IMG/VR virus record: IMGVR_UViG_3300036770_006237
Location: 1 to 40,735 of that record
DNA: 40,735 bases
Direction: 5' to 3' (one strand)
DNA from: a virus
Shown here: piece after piece, positions 24,038 to 32,100 of the stretch
How the letters are laid out: each line of letters opens with the position of its first letter
Position numbering within the stretch: position 1 is the first letter of the stretch
Notes under the pieces: generated by a model
What the model was told of the DNA's origin: nothing
What the model saw: only the letters and a program-made list of their open reading frames with translations
The model's database searches: none
Program-made: the position numbers and the translations under genes

Positions 24038-24064
24038 AAAGTTAGGGGCTTAGCCCCTAACTTT
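24038..24064 (-). terminator. Hairpin between gene 32 and uvsX
   Basis: A perfect 12-bp stem AAAGTTAGGGGC with GCCCCTAACTTT around TTA. There is no clean U run on the minus strand (TATATTC follows), so it is probably a partial terminator or an mRNA-processing/stability element that lowers uvsX relative to the abundant gp32. Confidence 0.55.
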
Positions 24065-24077
24065 AGAGTTTTAGTTG

Positions 24078-25094
24078 TCAAGCAGATTTATTTTGTCTTG
24101 CACGAATCATAGCAAGAATATCTTCTGTGCGTTGACTACCTGCTGCAGCTTTGGGTGGATCTGCTGCAAATGGAGTGTCGTCCTCTACTTCAACTGCTTT
24201 AGGAGCAGGTGGTGGTGTAGATGCACTTGGTTTAGCTCGTGCACGTGATGCCGACCCAGAATCGTCGTCGTCCTCGAAAACCGGACCCGATGAACCATTT
24301 TGGATCATCAAACCCGCTGGACGGAAATATTGACCCCAACGATCCATGTCATATGGATGACCATCTACACTGGCCTCAAACATTTCTTTAATGGCTTGCA
24401 CTTCAACCGAAGTGGGCTTTTTAGGTAGGAAACTACTGAGATCCCAAAGACCAAATGTTTCAATGGCATCAAGTTCTGCTTGTGTCAATGGAGATTCTTT
24501 GCGACTCCATTTGCTGCCATTATAATCAGCAAATCCCCCTTTGGTTGTTTTTGTGATTCGGAAATCCAGTCCATGTTGGTAGTCGATAGGAAGTTCTTCC
24601 AGTTCCGGATCCATTAATGCTGATTTAATAATTGTAAAAATTTGTGGACCGATAATAAATCGACGGATGGGATTTTCAGGAGCGATTCGATCACTTGTCA
24701 TGGGATTTTCACGAACAAATCCTTGAAACAAGTAACTACGCTTTTTCCAATATTTCCTGCCCATGTCCGACAAACTAGCGTCTTTGAACCAGGTTCGAAC
24801 CTCTGTTAAAACTGGGCACGATTCATTCCACATTTCCATACAAGGAACTTGTACCATAACTGTTTTGCTTTCTGCATCGCCTTTGATGCCATTAAATGGC
24901 AAGCGAATCATTGCTCGTTCAGCCCAGAAAAATGTGTTTTTTTCGTTGGCATCGGGTAAGAATCTTACAACTGCCGATTGCCCCTCTTCGATATTCCAGT
25001 GTGGATAAATTGCACTATCGCCTGTGCCTGGGTTGCTGCTGCTTTTTTGTTCTGCTGCCTGTAGTCGTTCGCGAATTTCTTTTAAAGATGCCAT
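24078..25094 (-). CDS. 32: Single-stranded DNA-binding protein, T4 gp32 family
   Basis: A 338-residue protein, close to T4 gp32 (301). The N-terminal helix MASLKEIRERLQAAEQK is the basic self-assembly segment. Residues 30-250 are the OB core (YPHWNIEEGQSAVVRFLPD, MWNESCPVLTE, RRFIIGPQIF). The C-terminal 70 residues are acidic and Pro/Ala rich (EDDDDSG...EDDTPF) and should bind partner proteins. Of the zinc-binding Cys/His set of T4 gp32, only C-x6-C (VPCMEMWNESC) is evident, so zinc binding may be lost. A very strong ribosome-binding site AAAGGAGAAAAA precedes the ATG; its 5' region has an operator-like inverted repeat. Confidence 0.92.
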   Translation of the reverse strand: MASLKEIRERLQAAEQKSSSNPGTGDSAIYPHWNIEEGQSAVVRFLPDANEKNTFFWAERAMIRLPFNGIKGDAESKTVMVQVPCMEMWNESCPVLTEVRTWFKDASLSDMGRKYWKKRSYLFQGFVRENPMTSDRIAPENPIRRFIIGPQIFTIIKSALMDPELEELPIDYQHGLDFRITKTTKGGFADYNGSKWSRKESPLTQAELDAIETFGLWDLSSFLPKKPTSVEVQAIKEMFEASVDGHPYDMDRWGQYFRPAGLMIQNGSSGPVFEDDDDSGSASRARAKPSASTPPPAPKAVEVEDDTPFAADPPKAAAGSQRTEDILAMIRARQNKSA

Positions 25095-25142
25095 AGTTTT
25101 TCTCCTTTAAATATGCCTATGAGCTGCCTGTGTATGCCTAAT

Positions 25143-25185
25143 GCATACTGTGATACAGTATACATGACTTTATTTAGCTAATCAA
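25143..25185 (-). promoter_or_regulatory. Gene 32 promoter overlapped by an inverted repeat
   Basis: Minus strand TTGATT (25185-25180), 17-base spacer, TATACT (25162-25157). An inverted repeat ATACTG-N5-CAGTAT (25145-25150 and 25156-25161) covers the -10 to +6 region, a classic repressor-operator position. Downstream, AGGCATA occurs twice (25112-25118 and 25133-25139) in a leader of about 55 bases before the strong ribosome-binding site. Confidence 0.6.
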
Positions 25186-25203
25186 GCACAAAAGGAGAAA
25201 TTT

Positions 25204-26631
25204 TTATTTTCTGGCCAAATATTTTATTCTTTCCAAAGTATCTTGGTCTTCGTCTTCTTGGTCATCTTCGTCACGGCCCAACAGACTGTTCACTTTGGAT
25301 CGGGCTATTGCCGGAGCTGCCGCTCTGGCTACCAAACCAACCAATGCAGGAAATGCTTCATCAACTTGGGTATCACTGGAATAATTAATACCTAATTCTT
25401 GTAATCTATCCAATACTGCAGGACTATCCCAGGCATTTGCCTCAGGTCCAGCCGATTCGGCATAGTCTTTGATTATTTCTGATAAAGTTTCATCATTTAA
25501 CAAATCATACAATTGTTCACTGGCGTCAATACCGTCGGGACCCACAATCAATGGTTGCTGCATGAGATCCTCTAGTTCTTGTTGTTGTCCACGTGTGTCG
25601 AGATCGGTTTTATCAACCACATTGTTTGCCCATTTTTCAAATTCGTCTGCTTCATTGACCATTTTTGTTATCCTAGATAAAATTGGTAGTGCATTGACAA
25701 TTCTGGGATCAATGACCTGTTCGATGAACAAACTCTTTATATCTTCTACCATGATTTCAGAATCGTCCGTATCGGCCGCTGACCAACTTTCAAAATACTG
25801 TTGATAGCCTCGACCACTGCTGATATTTTTGAGATTTTTTTGTAGAGTTTGGTAATGTTGATCAGCCGCTTGTATTAAATTTTGTGCTTGAGTTTCAAAA
25901 ATACGATTACGACTAGCTCTTCGAAAGTGTGCCAATAAATTTATTTGTTCAACCATTTCTTGTATATGTTGACCTTTAAGGTCCCATGGTCGACCACCTT
26001 GTCGAACATGTTCCAACATGGCACGACCACCACTTAATTTTTTAAAAGGCAAACGAAATCTTTCACCATCTACTGTTTCGATAAAAAGGCTTTCGATATT
26101 CAAATGTCTTGCTTGTTGAGGCATCATAGGTTTACTATGTCGAATCATTAGTCTGGCAGATTGTGGATCTCCACTATAACTGACTTTCCGATTTCCGGCA
26201 AAACTTTCTTCTAACAATCCTTTTTTTATAGCAGATATACCCTGTCTAGTATATTTCAATTTGGAAGGATTGGAAACTTGAAAAGTGCTGAAATTATGAC
26301 GCACAGACATTTTCTTTAGTTGTTCTAAAAATCCCGGAGAATTTGATGTTCCGAACCAGTCTTTTTTGTCCTCGGGTTCCATAGCTTTGGCAAATCTGTC
26401 TCCAAAAAACATTTGCAAATTTCCATTGTCCAATACTATAGTCACGGTCCCATAATTTTTGCCTGATGGTCCGATATATTGAAATATCATTAAATCAACT
26501 TGTCCAAAATCTATATTGCCTTGCTCGTCGAGAGGTGTTTGTCCTGTGGCCGAATCCACTGATCTAACATCGAAGTTTCGAGTGACCAGCATGTCGTGAA
26601 TTGCTCTTGGTAAAATGTCATTGGTTATCAT
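25204..26631 (-). CDS. Large conserved late protein of unknown function
   Basis: A 475-residue protein just downstream of the large terminase gene. The first 125 residues form a beta-rich domain (VDLMIFQYIGPSGKNYGTVT ... NLQMFFGDRF), the middle (residues 185-260) has RARxx-rich helices, and residues 300-475 are acidic and helical, ending in DEDDQEDEDQDTLERIKYLAR. I recall similar genes in T4-like aquatic phages with no function assigned. A late box GATAAATA is seven bases from the ATG, so the mRNA would have only about two leader bases. Probable virion or packaging-related protein. Confidence 0.7.
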   Translation of the reverse strand: MITNDILPRAIHDMLVTRNFDVRSVDSATGQTPLDEQGNIDFGQVDLMIFQYIGPSGKNYGTVTIVLDNGNLQMFFGDRFAKAMEPEDKKDWFGTSNSPGFLEQLKKMSVRHNFSTFQVSNPSKLKYTRQGISAIKKGLLEESFAGNRKVSYSGDPQSARLMIRHSKPMMPQQARHLNIESLFIETVDGERFRLPFKKLSGGRAMLEHVRQGGRPWDLKGQHIQEMVEQINLLAHFRRASRNRIFETQAQNLIQAADQHYQTLQKNLKNISSGRGYQQYFESWSAADTDDSEIMVEDIKSLFIEQVIDPRIVNALPILSRITKMVNEADEFEKWANNVVDKTDLDTRGQQQELEDLMQQPLIVGPDGIDASEQLYDLLNDETLSEIIKDYAESAGPEANAWDSPAVLDRLQELGINYSSDTQVDEAFPALVGLVARAAAPAIARSKVNSLLGRDEDDQEDEDQDTLERIKYLARK

Positions 26632-26638
26632 GATATTA

Positions 26639-26646
26639 TATTTATC
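26639..26646 (-). promoter_or_regulatory. Late-type promoter GATAAATA
   Basis: Seven of eight bases match the late consensus on the minus strand, seven bases before the ATG at 26631 and overlapping the terminase stop codon. Confidence 0.45.
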
Positions 26647-28213
26647 TAGACATGGAAATAAACGGCATAGGTTCGATGATCATGTCATCGTGATCTCTGA
26701 GATGTTGATCAACATCATTATAGAATGTCTGTAGAGTTTGTAACATACGAACTACTAGTATAGTGGCCATTACCAGATCGTCTTTTTCTCCAGGTTTGGC
26801 AGCATACCCCACTCCTGAGGATACAAATGTTTTTAGTTCACCTATTAATGCTGCACTATGGCATTTCATTTTGTTGGTTTCTATTAGGTTTTTCAGTTTG
26901 GCACAGGCAGTTAACTTGGTTTTGGCTGTGGTATTATAGCCTTTTCTAAACCTGCGACCATTTGTTACCACAGATGTATCTGAAAGAAAATATCCTTTGA
27001 TATTTTCTTCACCAAGCTCGGCAATACTGATTAGTGCTGCTTCTCCGATGGTGTTATTTTCTAAACTGTAGTAGATACTGTTTTCGTCTTTGGTAATTTC
27101 GTAAAGATGGTTGACAATGTCTTTTAAAATTCTAACCTGTTCAGGGATCGTAGTTTTATTGTGTGTCCATTCACCGATTTGATCGGTGGTCTTGGCGTTA
27201 AATATCTGTATAGCAGCCGGATCACCACCGGTACCCAAGCTGGGATCCAAACCTACAACATAAATTTGTCCTGGTTGCGGCGGACAAAACCATCTTACCT
27301 GACCGGTTTTATACAAGTGATTCGAGGGAGTCAAGTCCAGCAGTTTGGCTGGTGCGATCAATGTTTCTTCATCGATAATGAATTCGCAATTATGCTCTCT
27401 TCTGAATCTGTCTTCGCCCAGTGCTGCTCTTTGTTGATCTGCCCAGGTTTGATCTCGCTCAGGATGTTCCCACCAAAAACTTCTAAATGCACGAAACCCG
27501 TTGATGCCCACATCTGTTGGATTACCATACTCATCGATGCATTTATTGGCACCCTTCCAGAGCAAAGCAAATTGATCTTCATCACTGTTTGGTGTACTTG
27601 TGATAATGGCTTTACCACCGGTGGCCAAAGTAGGACTAATACTGGTCCAGAACTCTTTGGCTATTGTGGGCCTTACATAAGAAAATTCATCGGCATACAG
27701 TAAACTGATACTCATACCCCGACCGGTAGTTTCTGTTGTGGTTGCACTGACAATTCTACTGCCATTTTCAAAATCTATACTGCCTTTATTATAACTGGTT
27801 ACCCCTGCACGAATATGATCAGGGCAGAGTTCATAAGCATATCTAATTCTCTGCATGATTTCTTGTGCGCCTGTAAACTTGTGAGCAGCTACTAAAATTG
27901 TTGAATCTGGCACAAACATTGCATACCACAATAGATAACCAGCTGCACTGGTAGTTTTTCCTGTTTGTCTTGGTAACATAGATATACTGAACCTATATCT
28001 ATGATAAGTATCGATTAATTTTTTTTGATATTCAAATGGATGATACAACATTTTTCCTTTGGTGGGATGTTGTATATAAAAGAAATTATTTAAAAAATAT
28101 TCAGGGCCTTCGCTGGGATCAGCACAAGATAAAAATTCATCTAGTTGTTTATCAGTGAAACTTTGTCGTCTGTGAGGTGCCTTGACTAAGACTTCTTCGG
28201 ATGTTTTTGCCAT
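26642..28213 (-). CDS. 17: Terminase large subunit, T4 gp17 family
   Basis: A 523-residue packaging motor. ATPase domain: Walker A LPRQTGKTT (residues 80-88), Walker B ISLLYADEFSYV (169-180) with catalytic Glu, and motif III-like AIITSTP (about 208). Nuclease domain: VVGLDPSLGTGGD (about 318), a conserved EN/NT...E region, and a final acidic KDDLVMATILVVRM motif near residue 480. Length is below T4 gp17 (610) but usual for marine relatives. It is separated from the small terminase subunit gene by about 6.6 kb of structural and head genes, an unusual order. A long ORF on the other strand is a shadow. Confidence 0.93.
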   Translation of the reverse strand: MAKTSEEVLVKAPHRRQSFTDKQLDEFLSCADPSEGPEYFLNNFFYIQHPTKGKMLYHPFEYQKKLIDTYHRYRFSISMLPRQTGKTTSAAGYLLWYAMFVPDSTILVAAHKFTGAQEIMQRIRYAYELCPDHIRAGVTSYNKGSIDFENGSRIVSATTTETTGRGMSISLLYADEFSYVRPTIAKEFWTSISPTLATGGKAIITSTPNSDEDQFALLWKGANKCIDEYGNPTDVGINGFRAFRSFWWEHPERDQTWADQQRAALGEDRFRREHNCEFIIDEETLIAPAKLLDLTPSNHLYKTGQVRWFCPPQPGQIYVVGLDPSLGTGGDPAAIQIFNAKTTDQIGEWTHNKTTIPEQVRILKDIVNHLYEITKDENSIYYSLENNTIGEAALISIAELGEENIKGYFLSDTSVVTNGRRFRKGYNTTAKTKLTACAKLKNLIETNKMKCHSAALIGELKTFVSSGVGYAAKPGEKDDLVMATILVVRMLQTLQTFYNDVDQHLRDHDDMIIEPMPFISMSR

Positions 28214-28234
28214 TTAATGCTCATTGATAAAATC

Positions 28235-28681
28235 TTAGCACCAACTTGTTTTAGCTTCACCATAATATTCTCTGGCAAAGCCTCGTTGAATCAACTGCTG
28301 ACGAAGACTTTGTCCATTGATTATGACATCTCCCAATACCCGACCACCAAACTTATCCCAGCTCATTAATGCAACCTGAAATGTTTTTCCTTGTGCTATA
28401 AATTGCTTGGTAAACTCAGTGGCAGCGGCTCCTCGTTGTGCTTCTGACGGGCACTTGGCTCTATGACCTTTTTCAGGTGTGTCTACGCCAAATACACGTA
28501 TTGACAATTCTTTTTTCAATGGGTCGGGTAAAAAAGGTGCTTGAAATGCCACAGTGTCTCCATCAATGACACGAGTAATAACCGCATCATAAACTACACT
28601 GGGTTTTTGTTTCTGAGCAGTTGACAATGTTGGTAAAGTTGATAACCACACAGACAATGCAATTGTAAAAATTTTCTTCAT
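28235..28681 (-). CDS. Exported thermonuclease-like protein (SNase homologue)
   Basis: A 148-residue staphylococcal-nuclease-fold enzyme. Residues 1-22 are a signal peptide (MKKIFTIALSVWLSTLPTLS followed by TA). VIDGDTVAF, IRVFGVDTPEKG (Arg and Glu catalytic pair, Asp metal ligands) and DKFGGRVLGDV (second catalytic Arg) are complete, and QRGFAREYYGEAK closes the fold. It ought to cut DNA and RNA with calcium. Two Cys (CPSEAQ and the C-terminal SWC) could form a disulfide, fitting a periplasmic protein. AGGA lies nine bases before the ATG. Next to the large terminase, but packaging should be cytoplasmic, so its role is probably outside the cytoplasm. Confidence 0.9.
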   Translation of the reverse strand: MKKIFTIALSVWLSTLPTLSTAQKQKPSVVYDAVITRVIDGDTVAFQAPFLPDPLKKELSIRVFGVDTPEKGHRAKCPSEAQRGAAATEFTKQFIAQGKTFQVALMSWDKFGGRVLGDVIINGQSLRQQLIQRGFAREYYGEAKTSWC

Positions 28682-28691
28682 TTTATTATTC

Positions 28692-29999
28692 CTAATTATT
28701 TGAAAGTTCTACCCAACCCAAACTATAAAGAACATCAGCATTATTACTGTTTGACACTGTGGCCAAAGTCAATACATCACTATTGCCTGATATATCTCTT
28801 CCAAGTTGTAATCTTCTTCTAATTTCATCACTTAATTGAACTGTGGCTCTACTGGCATATAGTGCCGAATATACCACTGTACCACCAGATATAGTATTTG
28901 CTGCAGTATCGGTTTGAACAACTGAATTAGACACATTGGCAAAAGAAGCGTTGCCCAATGTGGCATTTAATATTAACTGTATTTCACCATAGGCCACATC
29001 AACGGTTAAAAAATCAATGCTGCTGATTGTAACTACTGCATCAGGATATGCAGAATTTAACCTAATAGAAGCCAGCGGCTCTAATGTATCTGCCGATCCC
29101 ATAACTTTTTCTTGAGATCCATTACCAACATATCTCACAGGAGTCAATGGATTATATCCACCTTCACTGATCACTGTGGAACAAATTTGTAACATTGTTC
29201 CGCTGCCACCAGTTGATGTAATTTCATATCTACAATTTAAGGTAGCAGTGGTCATATAAACATCGGTTTCAATATTGGCATGGTTAAATACATGACAAAT
29301 ATAGAAAATACCATTGACAACAAATCCTGTTCTAACAGATCCCACACCCAACCATTCAATATCTAGCCAAAATATTTGAACCTTAGTTGGATCTAGTGTG
29401 ATTCCCGAAGCACCTGTGCCGTTTAACGGATCTTGATTCCAGTCAGATTGTGCTATTCTATTTTCTTGCACCGAGCCCGACACTGAACTACGTAAAACTA
29501 AATATAAATCGTTTCCGTCGGCTTCAAAATATATTCCGTTATTGGCAGTAAAATAACCCACACGTTGTCGTAGATCTGGATCCAGTGTGGCCATTGCAAA
29601 AGTGTTCAATACTTGTAGACTTTTGCCCGGTTGATAAAGTTGTACAGTTTTACATTGTCTAATCACTTCGTCGCCCGAACCGCTGACTGTCAATGAAAAA
29701 TTTGAACCATTGGCATTATATGTCAATGCACCCGAACCACTGGTTGCAGTAGCAAACAATTCTCCTGGAATATATCTATTTTGACTATCAAATAATGTAG
29801 TAGGTGTTGATACACGCATTCTACCAAAAGCATCGCTGCCTGTATTACCATTGACAATGGTATTTCCACTGCCAGTGGATCCTGTGCTGACTCTAATAAT
29901 AGGCTGTCCGGCACTGTTATAATCCATTGCCTGATGTAGATCATTTAATTGATAATTAGGAAATGGGTGTTGATAATTTGTTGGACCTTGAATACTCAT
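28692..29999 (-). CDS. Virion structural protein with FGRMRVSTP...TLFDSQ motif
   Basis: A 435-residue Ser/Thr/Gly/Asn-rich, beta-strand-rich protein. Near residue 60, DAFGRMRVSTPTTLFDSQ matches a conserved motif I recall in virion proteins of several large phages (and in some giant-virus proteins). The remainder looks like repeated jelly-roll-type or beta-sandwich domains, as in head fibres or decoration proteins. The start overlaps the upstream gene by ATGA, so it belongs to the same late operon as the capsid-leader cluster. Function in the particle not known. Confidence 0.7.
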   Translation of the reverse strand: MSIQGPTNYQHPFPNYQLNDLHQAMDYNSAGQPIIRVSTGSTGSGNTIVNGNTGSDAFGRMRVSTPTTLFDSQNRYIPGELFATATSGSGALTYNANGSNFSLTVSGSGDEVIRQCKTVQLYQPGKSLQVLNTFAMATLDPDLRQRVGYFTANNGIYFEADGNDLYLVLRSSVSGSVQENRIAQSDWNQDPLNGTGASGITLDPTKVQIFWLDIEWLGVGSVRTGFVVNGIFYICHVFNHANIETDVYMTTATLNCRYEITSTGGSGTMLQICSTVISEGGYNPLTPVRYVGNGSQEKVMGSADTLEPLASIRLNSAYPDAVVTISSIDFLTVDVAYGEIQLILNATLGNASFANVSNSVVQTDTAANTISGGTVVYSALYASRATVQLSDEIRRRLQLGRDISGNSDVLTLATVSNSNNADVLYSLGWVELSNN

Positions 30000-30379
30000 C
30001 TTGGATAACCTCGAAAACCTTTCAATGGGCTAACAGTGTTGACTATGTTGGGTTCATGACTTTGGCTGGATCCAATGGCATGTTTGCCGCCCGGTGTGTC
30101 AGACATTGACAATGCTTGATCAATGATTTCAATGTCTTGATTATCAAAAGTAGATATCACGGCGTGTTGCCCGAATGCTCCTTCGCTGCTGAAATCAGAA
30201 TCGAAATTTTGATCTTGGCTTTTAGTAGCTCTTGCACGAGCAATAGCCACCCCGAATCTATAAGTCTTGTATGGATCTTGACCAGTCAATGCAGGTATTA
30301 TAAAAGTATTTTTCATAGGGTCAGATGAGAGATCAGATAAATGCCCCAATTGTTCTGTGATGAATTCACGTGCTCTCAT
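29996..30379 (-). CDS. Capsid-leader protein, MRAREFITE family (paralogue A)
   Basis: A 127-residue protein beginning MRAREFITEQ, close to the T4 capsid-targeting leader (T4 internal proteins start MKTYQEFIAE), with I-T-E as a matching gp21-type cleavage site. It shares ALTGQDPYKTYRFGVAIA and the C-terminal SPLKGFRGYPR with paralogue B at 31062. No catalytic motif. Likely a protein packaged inside the prohead. ATGA overlaps link it to both neighbours. Confidence 0.7.
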   Translation of the reverse strand: MRAREFITEQLGHLSDLSSDPMKNTFIIPALTGQDPYKTYRFGVAIARARATKSQDQNFDSDFSSEGAFGQHAVISTFDNQDIEIIDQALSMSDTPGGKHAIGSSQSHEPNIVNTVSPLKGFRGYPR

Positions 30380-31065
30380 TGAGATTTATTCCCCCAATTT
30401 CGGGCACCTTTTTTACGGCACTGCACTAATGCACCTGACGCATATGCACTGGGCCAAACTTTGTATCGACTTTTGACTTTATGATAGCAAGCATCTTGTT
30501 TTTCTGCCAGCAATTGATCTTCATAGGCAGGCCCGCCACATTCCGGGCAAGTTTGTCTTTCTTCTGCCATGCCCTGATATGATTCTTTGGTTTTTACATT
30601 TATTGCTGAACCACTGCGTTCTGGATTTGGATCTTCCCGACGTTTACGACTGGCTGCTGTTTTACGACCTTTTTTACCCAGTGCATGAGCCTTGGCTTGA
30701 GGTAAACATTTGGGTTTACCTTCGCTGTCATCGCCCCTGGCGCAATCTCCACGAATTTTTCCGTCGGGGCCAAATCTCACCCATTTTTCTCGAAACCATT
30801 TGCGAAGATTTTCCAATATATATTGATCGTAATCTTCTAATAATTTTTTTGATCGTTGATCAAGCTCTGCATATTTTTGATCTAATTCGGCTCGTTGTTG
30901 AGCTTGGCGATCTAGGAAATCCTGCATTCTTTTTGCAGCAGCATCCATGTCATAACCAGCTCGTTTCATACCAGCGCGAAATTTTTCTGCGGCAGTTCGT
31001 CGTGGGCGATATGGGCCTGTCAGTTTGACTTCTTGTAAGTCGGTAGTAAAATCACTGAGTCTCAT
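30376..31065 (-). CDS. Capsid-leader protein with conserved C-terminal modules
   Basis: A 229-residue basic protein. The start MRLSDFTTDLQE contains an L-Q-E cleavage candidate. Residues 30-85 are a predicted coiled coil (DRQAQQRAELDQKYAELDQ). A module at about 88-150 (KWFREKWVRFGPDGKIRGD ... KAHALGKKGRKTAA) and a final module CYHKVKSRYKVWPSAYASGA with two C-x2-C-like Cys pairs (CPECGG) are widespread in T4-like aquatic phages. It is rich in Lys/Arg, fitting a DNA-contacting internal head protein. Confidence 0.7.
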   Translation of the reverse strand: MRLSDFTTDLQEVKLTGPYRPRRTAAEKFRAGMKRAGYDMDAAAKRMQDFLDRQAQQRAELDQKYAELDQRSKKLLEDYDQYILENLRKWFREKWVRFGPDGKIRGDCARGDDSEGKPKCLPQAKAHALGKKGRKTAASRKRREDPNPERSGSAINVKTKESYQGMAEERQTCPECGGPAYEDQLLAEKQDACYHKVKSRYKVWPSAYASGALVQCRKKGARNWGNKSQ

Positions 31066-31427
31066 CTGGGATATCCTCGAAATCCTTTGACAGGGCTGGT
31101 TTTGTTGGTATCAGGATTTTCCATACTACCGGGTTCGATCAATGTTTTGGCTTTTAGTTTTAGTTTTTTAAGTGCGGCTAAAATTTTATCTCGCTCGACA
31201 TCAGTATAGGCTCCAAAATATGCTTGATCGTTGATCCAGCTGGCAGAATCCAATTTTGCCAGTGCATCGGTATCGGCTCCCATGAGTATACCGGCTCTGT
31301 AAAGATCATAATATTTGTTGATGTCTTGGCCAGTCAACGCACCAGGATTGGCATAGTCATAATGAGGATGTAATTTACCATCCATGGAATCATATCGGCC
31401 TTCGGTGATGAATTCTCGTGCTCTCAT
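31062..31427 (-). CDS. Capsid-leader protein, MRAREFITE family (paralogue B)
   Basis: A 121-residue protein with the same N-terminal MRAREFITE as paralogue A, plus GALTGQDINKYYDLYRAGIL and C-terminal SPVKGFRGYPR. The middle section differs. The two copies flank the 30376 gene, pointing to a duplication followed by divergence. Predicted to be cleaved after I-T-E by the prohead protease. Confidence 0.7.
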   Translation of the reverse strand: MRAREFITEGRYDSMDGKLHPHYDYANPGALTGQDINKYYDLYRAGILMGADTDALAKLDSASWINDQAYFGAYTDVERDKILAALKKLKLKAKTLIEPGSMENPDTNKTSPVKGFRGYPR

Positions 31428-31434
31428 TGATATA

Positions 31435-32094
31435 TCACCATGCTCGACATGACCAGTACCGAGCTTTGGTACGAGGTCCAGGATTATCGCAATTGTGTCT
31501 GGCGCGAAAACTACGTCGACGTGCTGGGTTGGATTTTTTTATTTTCATGGTCTTTTGTCCAGCTTTTTTTGCACTGGTACCGCCATGACCAAAATTGACT
31601 TTTTTGACATTGCCAGTTTTGGGATCACGCACGTAGACCTTGAATTTTTTAGAATCGCCTCGCATGGGTTTACCCAAGGGCACTTTACGACCCTGATACT
31701 CGGCTTCTTTTAAATCAGCATCCAGTGGTTTTAAATGTTTTAGTTTTGGATCAGTGTATATTGGACGTTCGGGTGCAGTGTAATCAATGGATTTGTTGTC
31801 ATCGCCGGGCAATCCAGCACCGGGTTTGATATCGGGTTCCTGTGTGTCATAATCAACTTCTGCATTGCCATCATCTTGATCGTCGGGTTTATCTTCTTCA
31901 AGAAAATTCCAACTTTCCAGTATTGCCCAAATTTGTTCATTGCTGTCTAACAGTAGGTTGCCTTGCTCATCTTGATCAAGCACATAAGTTTCTAACAATG
32001 TGAGATCTTCTAATTCAATGGCAAAATCATCCCCCACGGTGGGGGTATTCATCCATTGTTCGGCTTCTAGTAGATAGCTTTTGAAATTTTTCAT
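31435..32094 (-). CDS. Capsid-leader protein with RARHNC module
   Basis: A 219-residue protein. The start MKNFKSYLLEAE follows the T4 leader pattern (M-K-x-(F/Y)-x-x-(F/Y)-(L/I)-x-E). Residues 40-105 are acidic. From about residue 130 a basic conserved module follows: PLGKPMRGDSKKFKVYVRD, VKKVNFGHGG and RRRSFRARHNCDNPGPRT with a terminal ARYWSC. This C-terminal module is a common unannotated block in T4-like aquatic phages. It has two Cys in NC...SC. Probably packaged into or bound to the head. Confidence 0.7.
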   Translation of the reverse strand: MKNFKSYLLEAEQWMNTPTVGDDFAIELEDLTLLETYVLDQDEQGNLLLDSNEQIWAILESWNFLEEDKPDDQDDGNAEVDYDTQEPDIKPGAGLPGDDNKSIDYTAPERPIYTDPKLKHLKPLDADLKEAEYQGRKVPLGKPMRGDSKKFKVYVRDPKTGNVKKVNFGHGGTSAKKAGQKTMKIKKSNPARRRSFRARHNCDNPGPRTKARYWSCRAW

Positions 32095-32100
32095 TGATGT

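Noticed and set aside
27161-27703. 180-codon open frame on the plus strand inside the terminase gene
   Set aside because: Fully antisense to the well-supported gp17 coding region, with no ribosome-binding site, promoter or recognisable motif; a shadow frame.
30579-31028. 149-codon plus-strand frame
   Set aside because: Antisense to the Lys/Arg-rich 30376 gene, whose motifs are conserved; composition (Leu/Phe-rich) is typical of a shadow.
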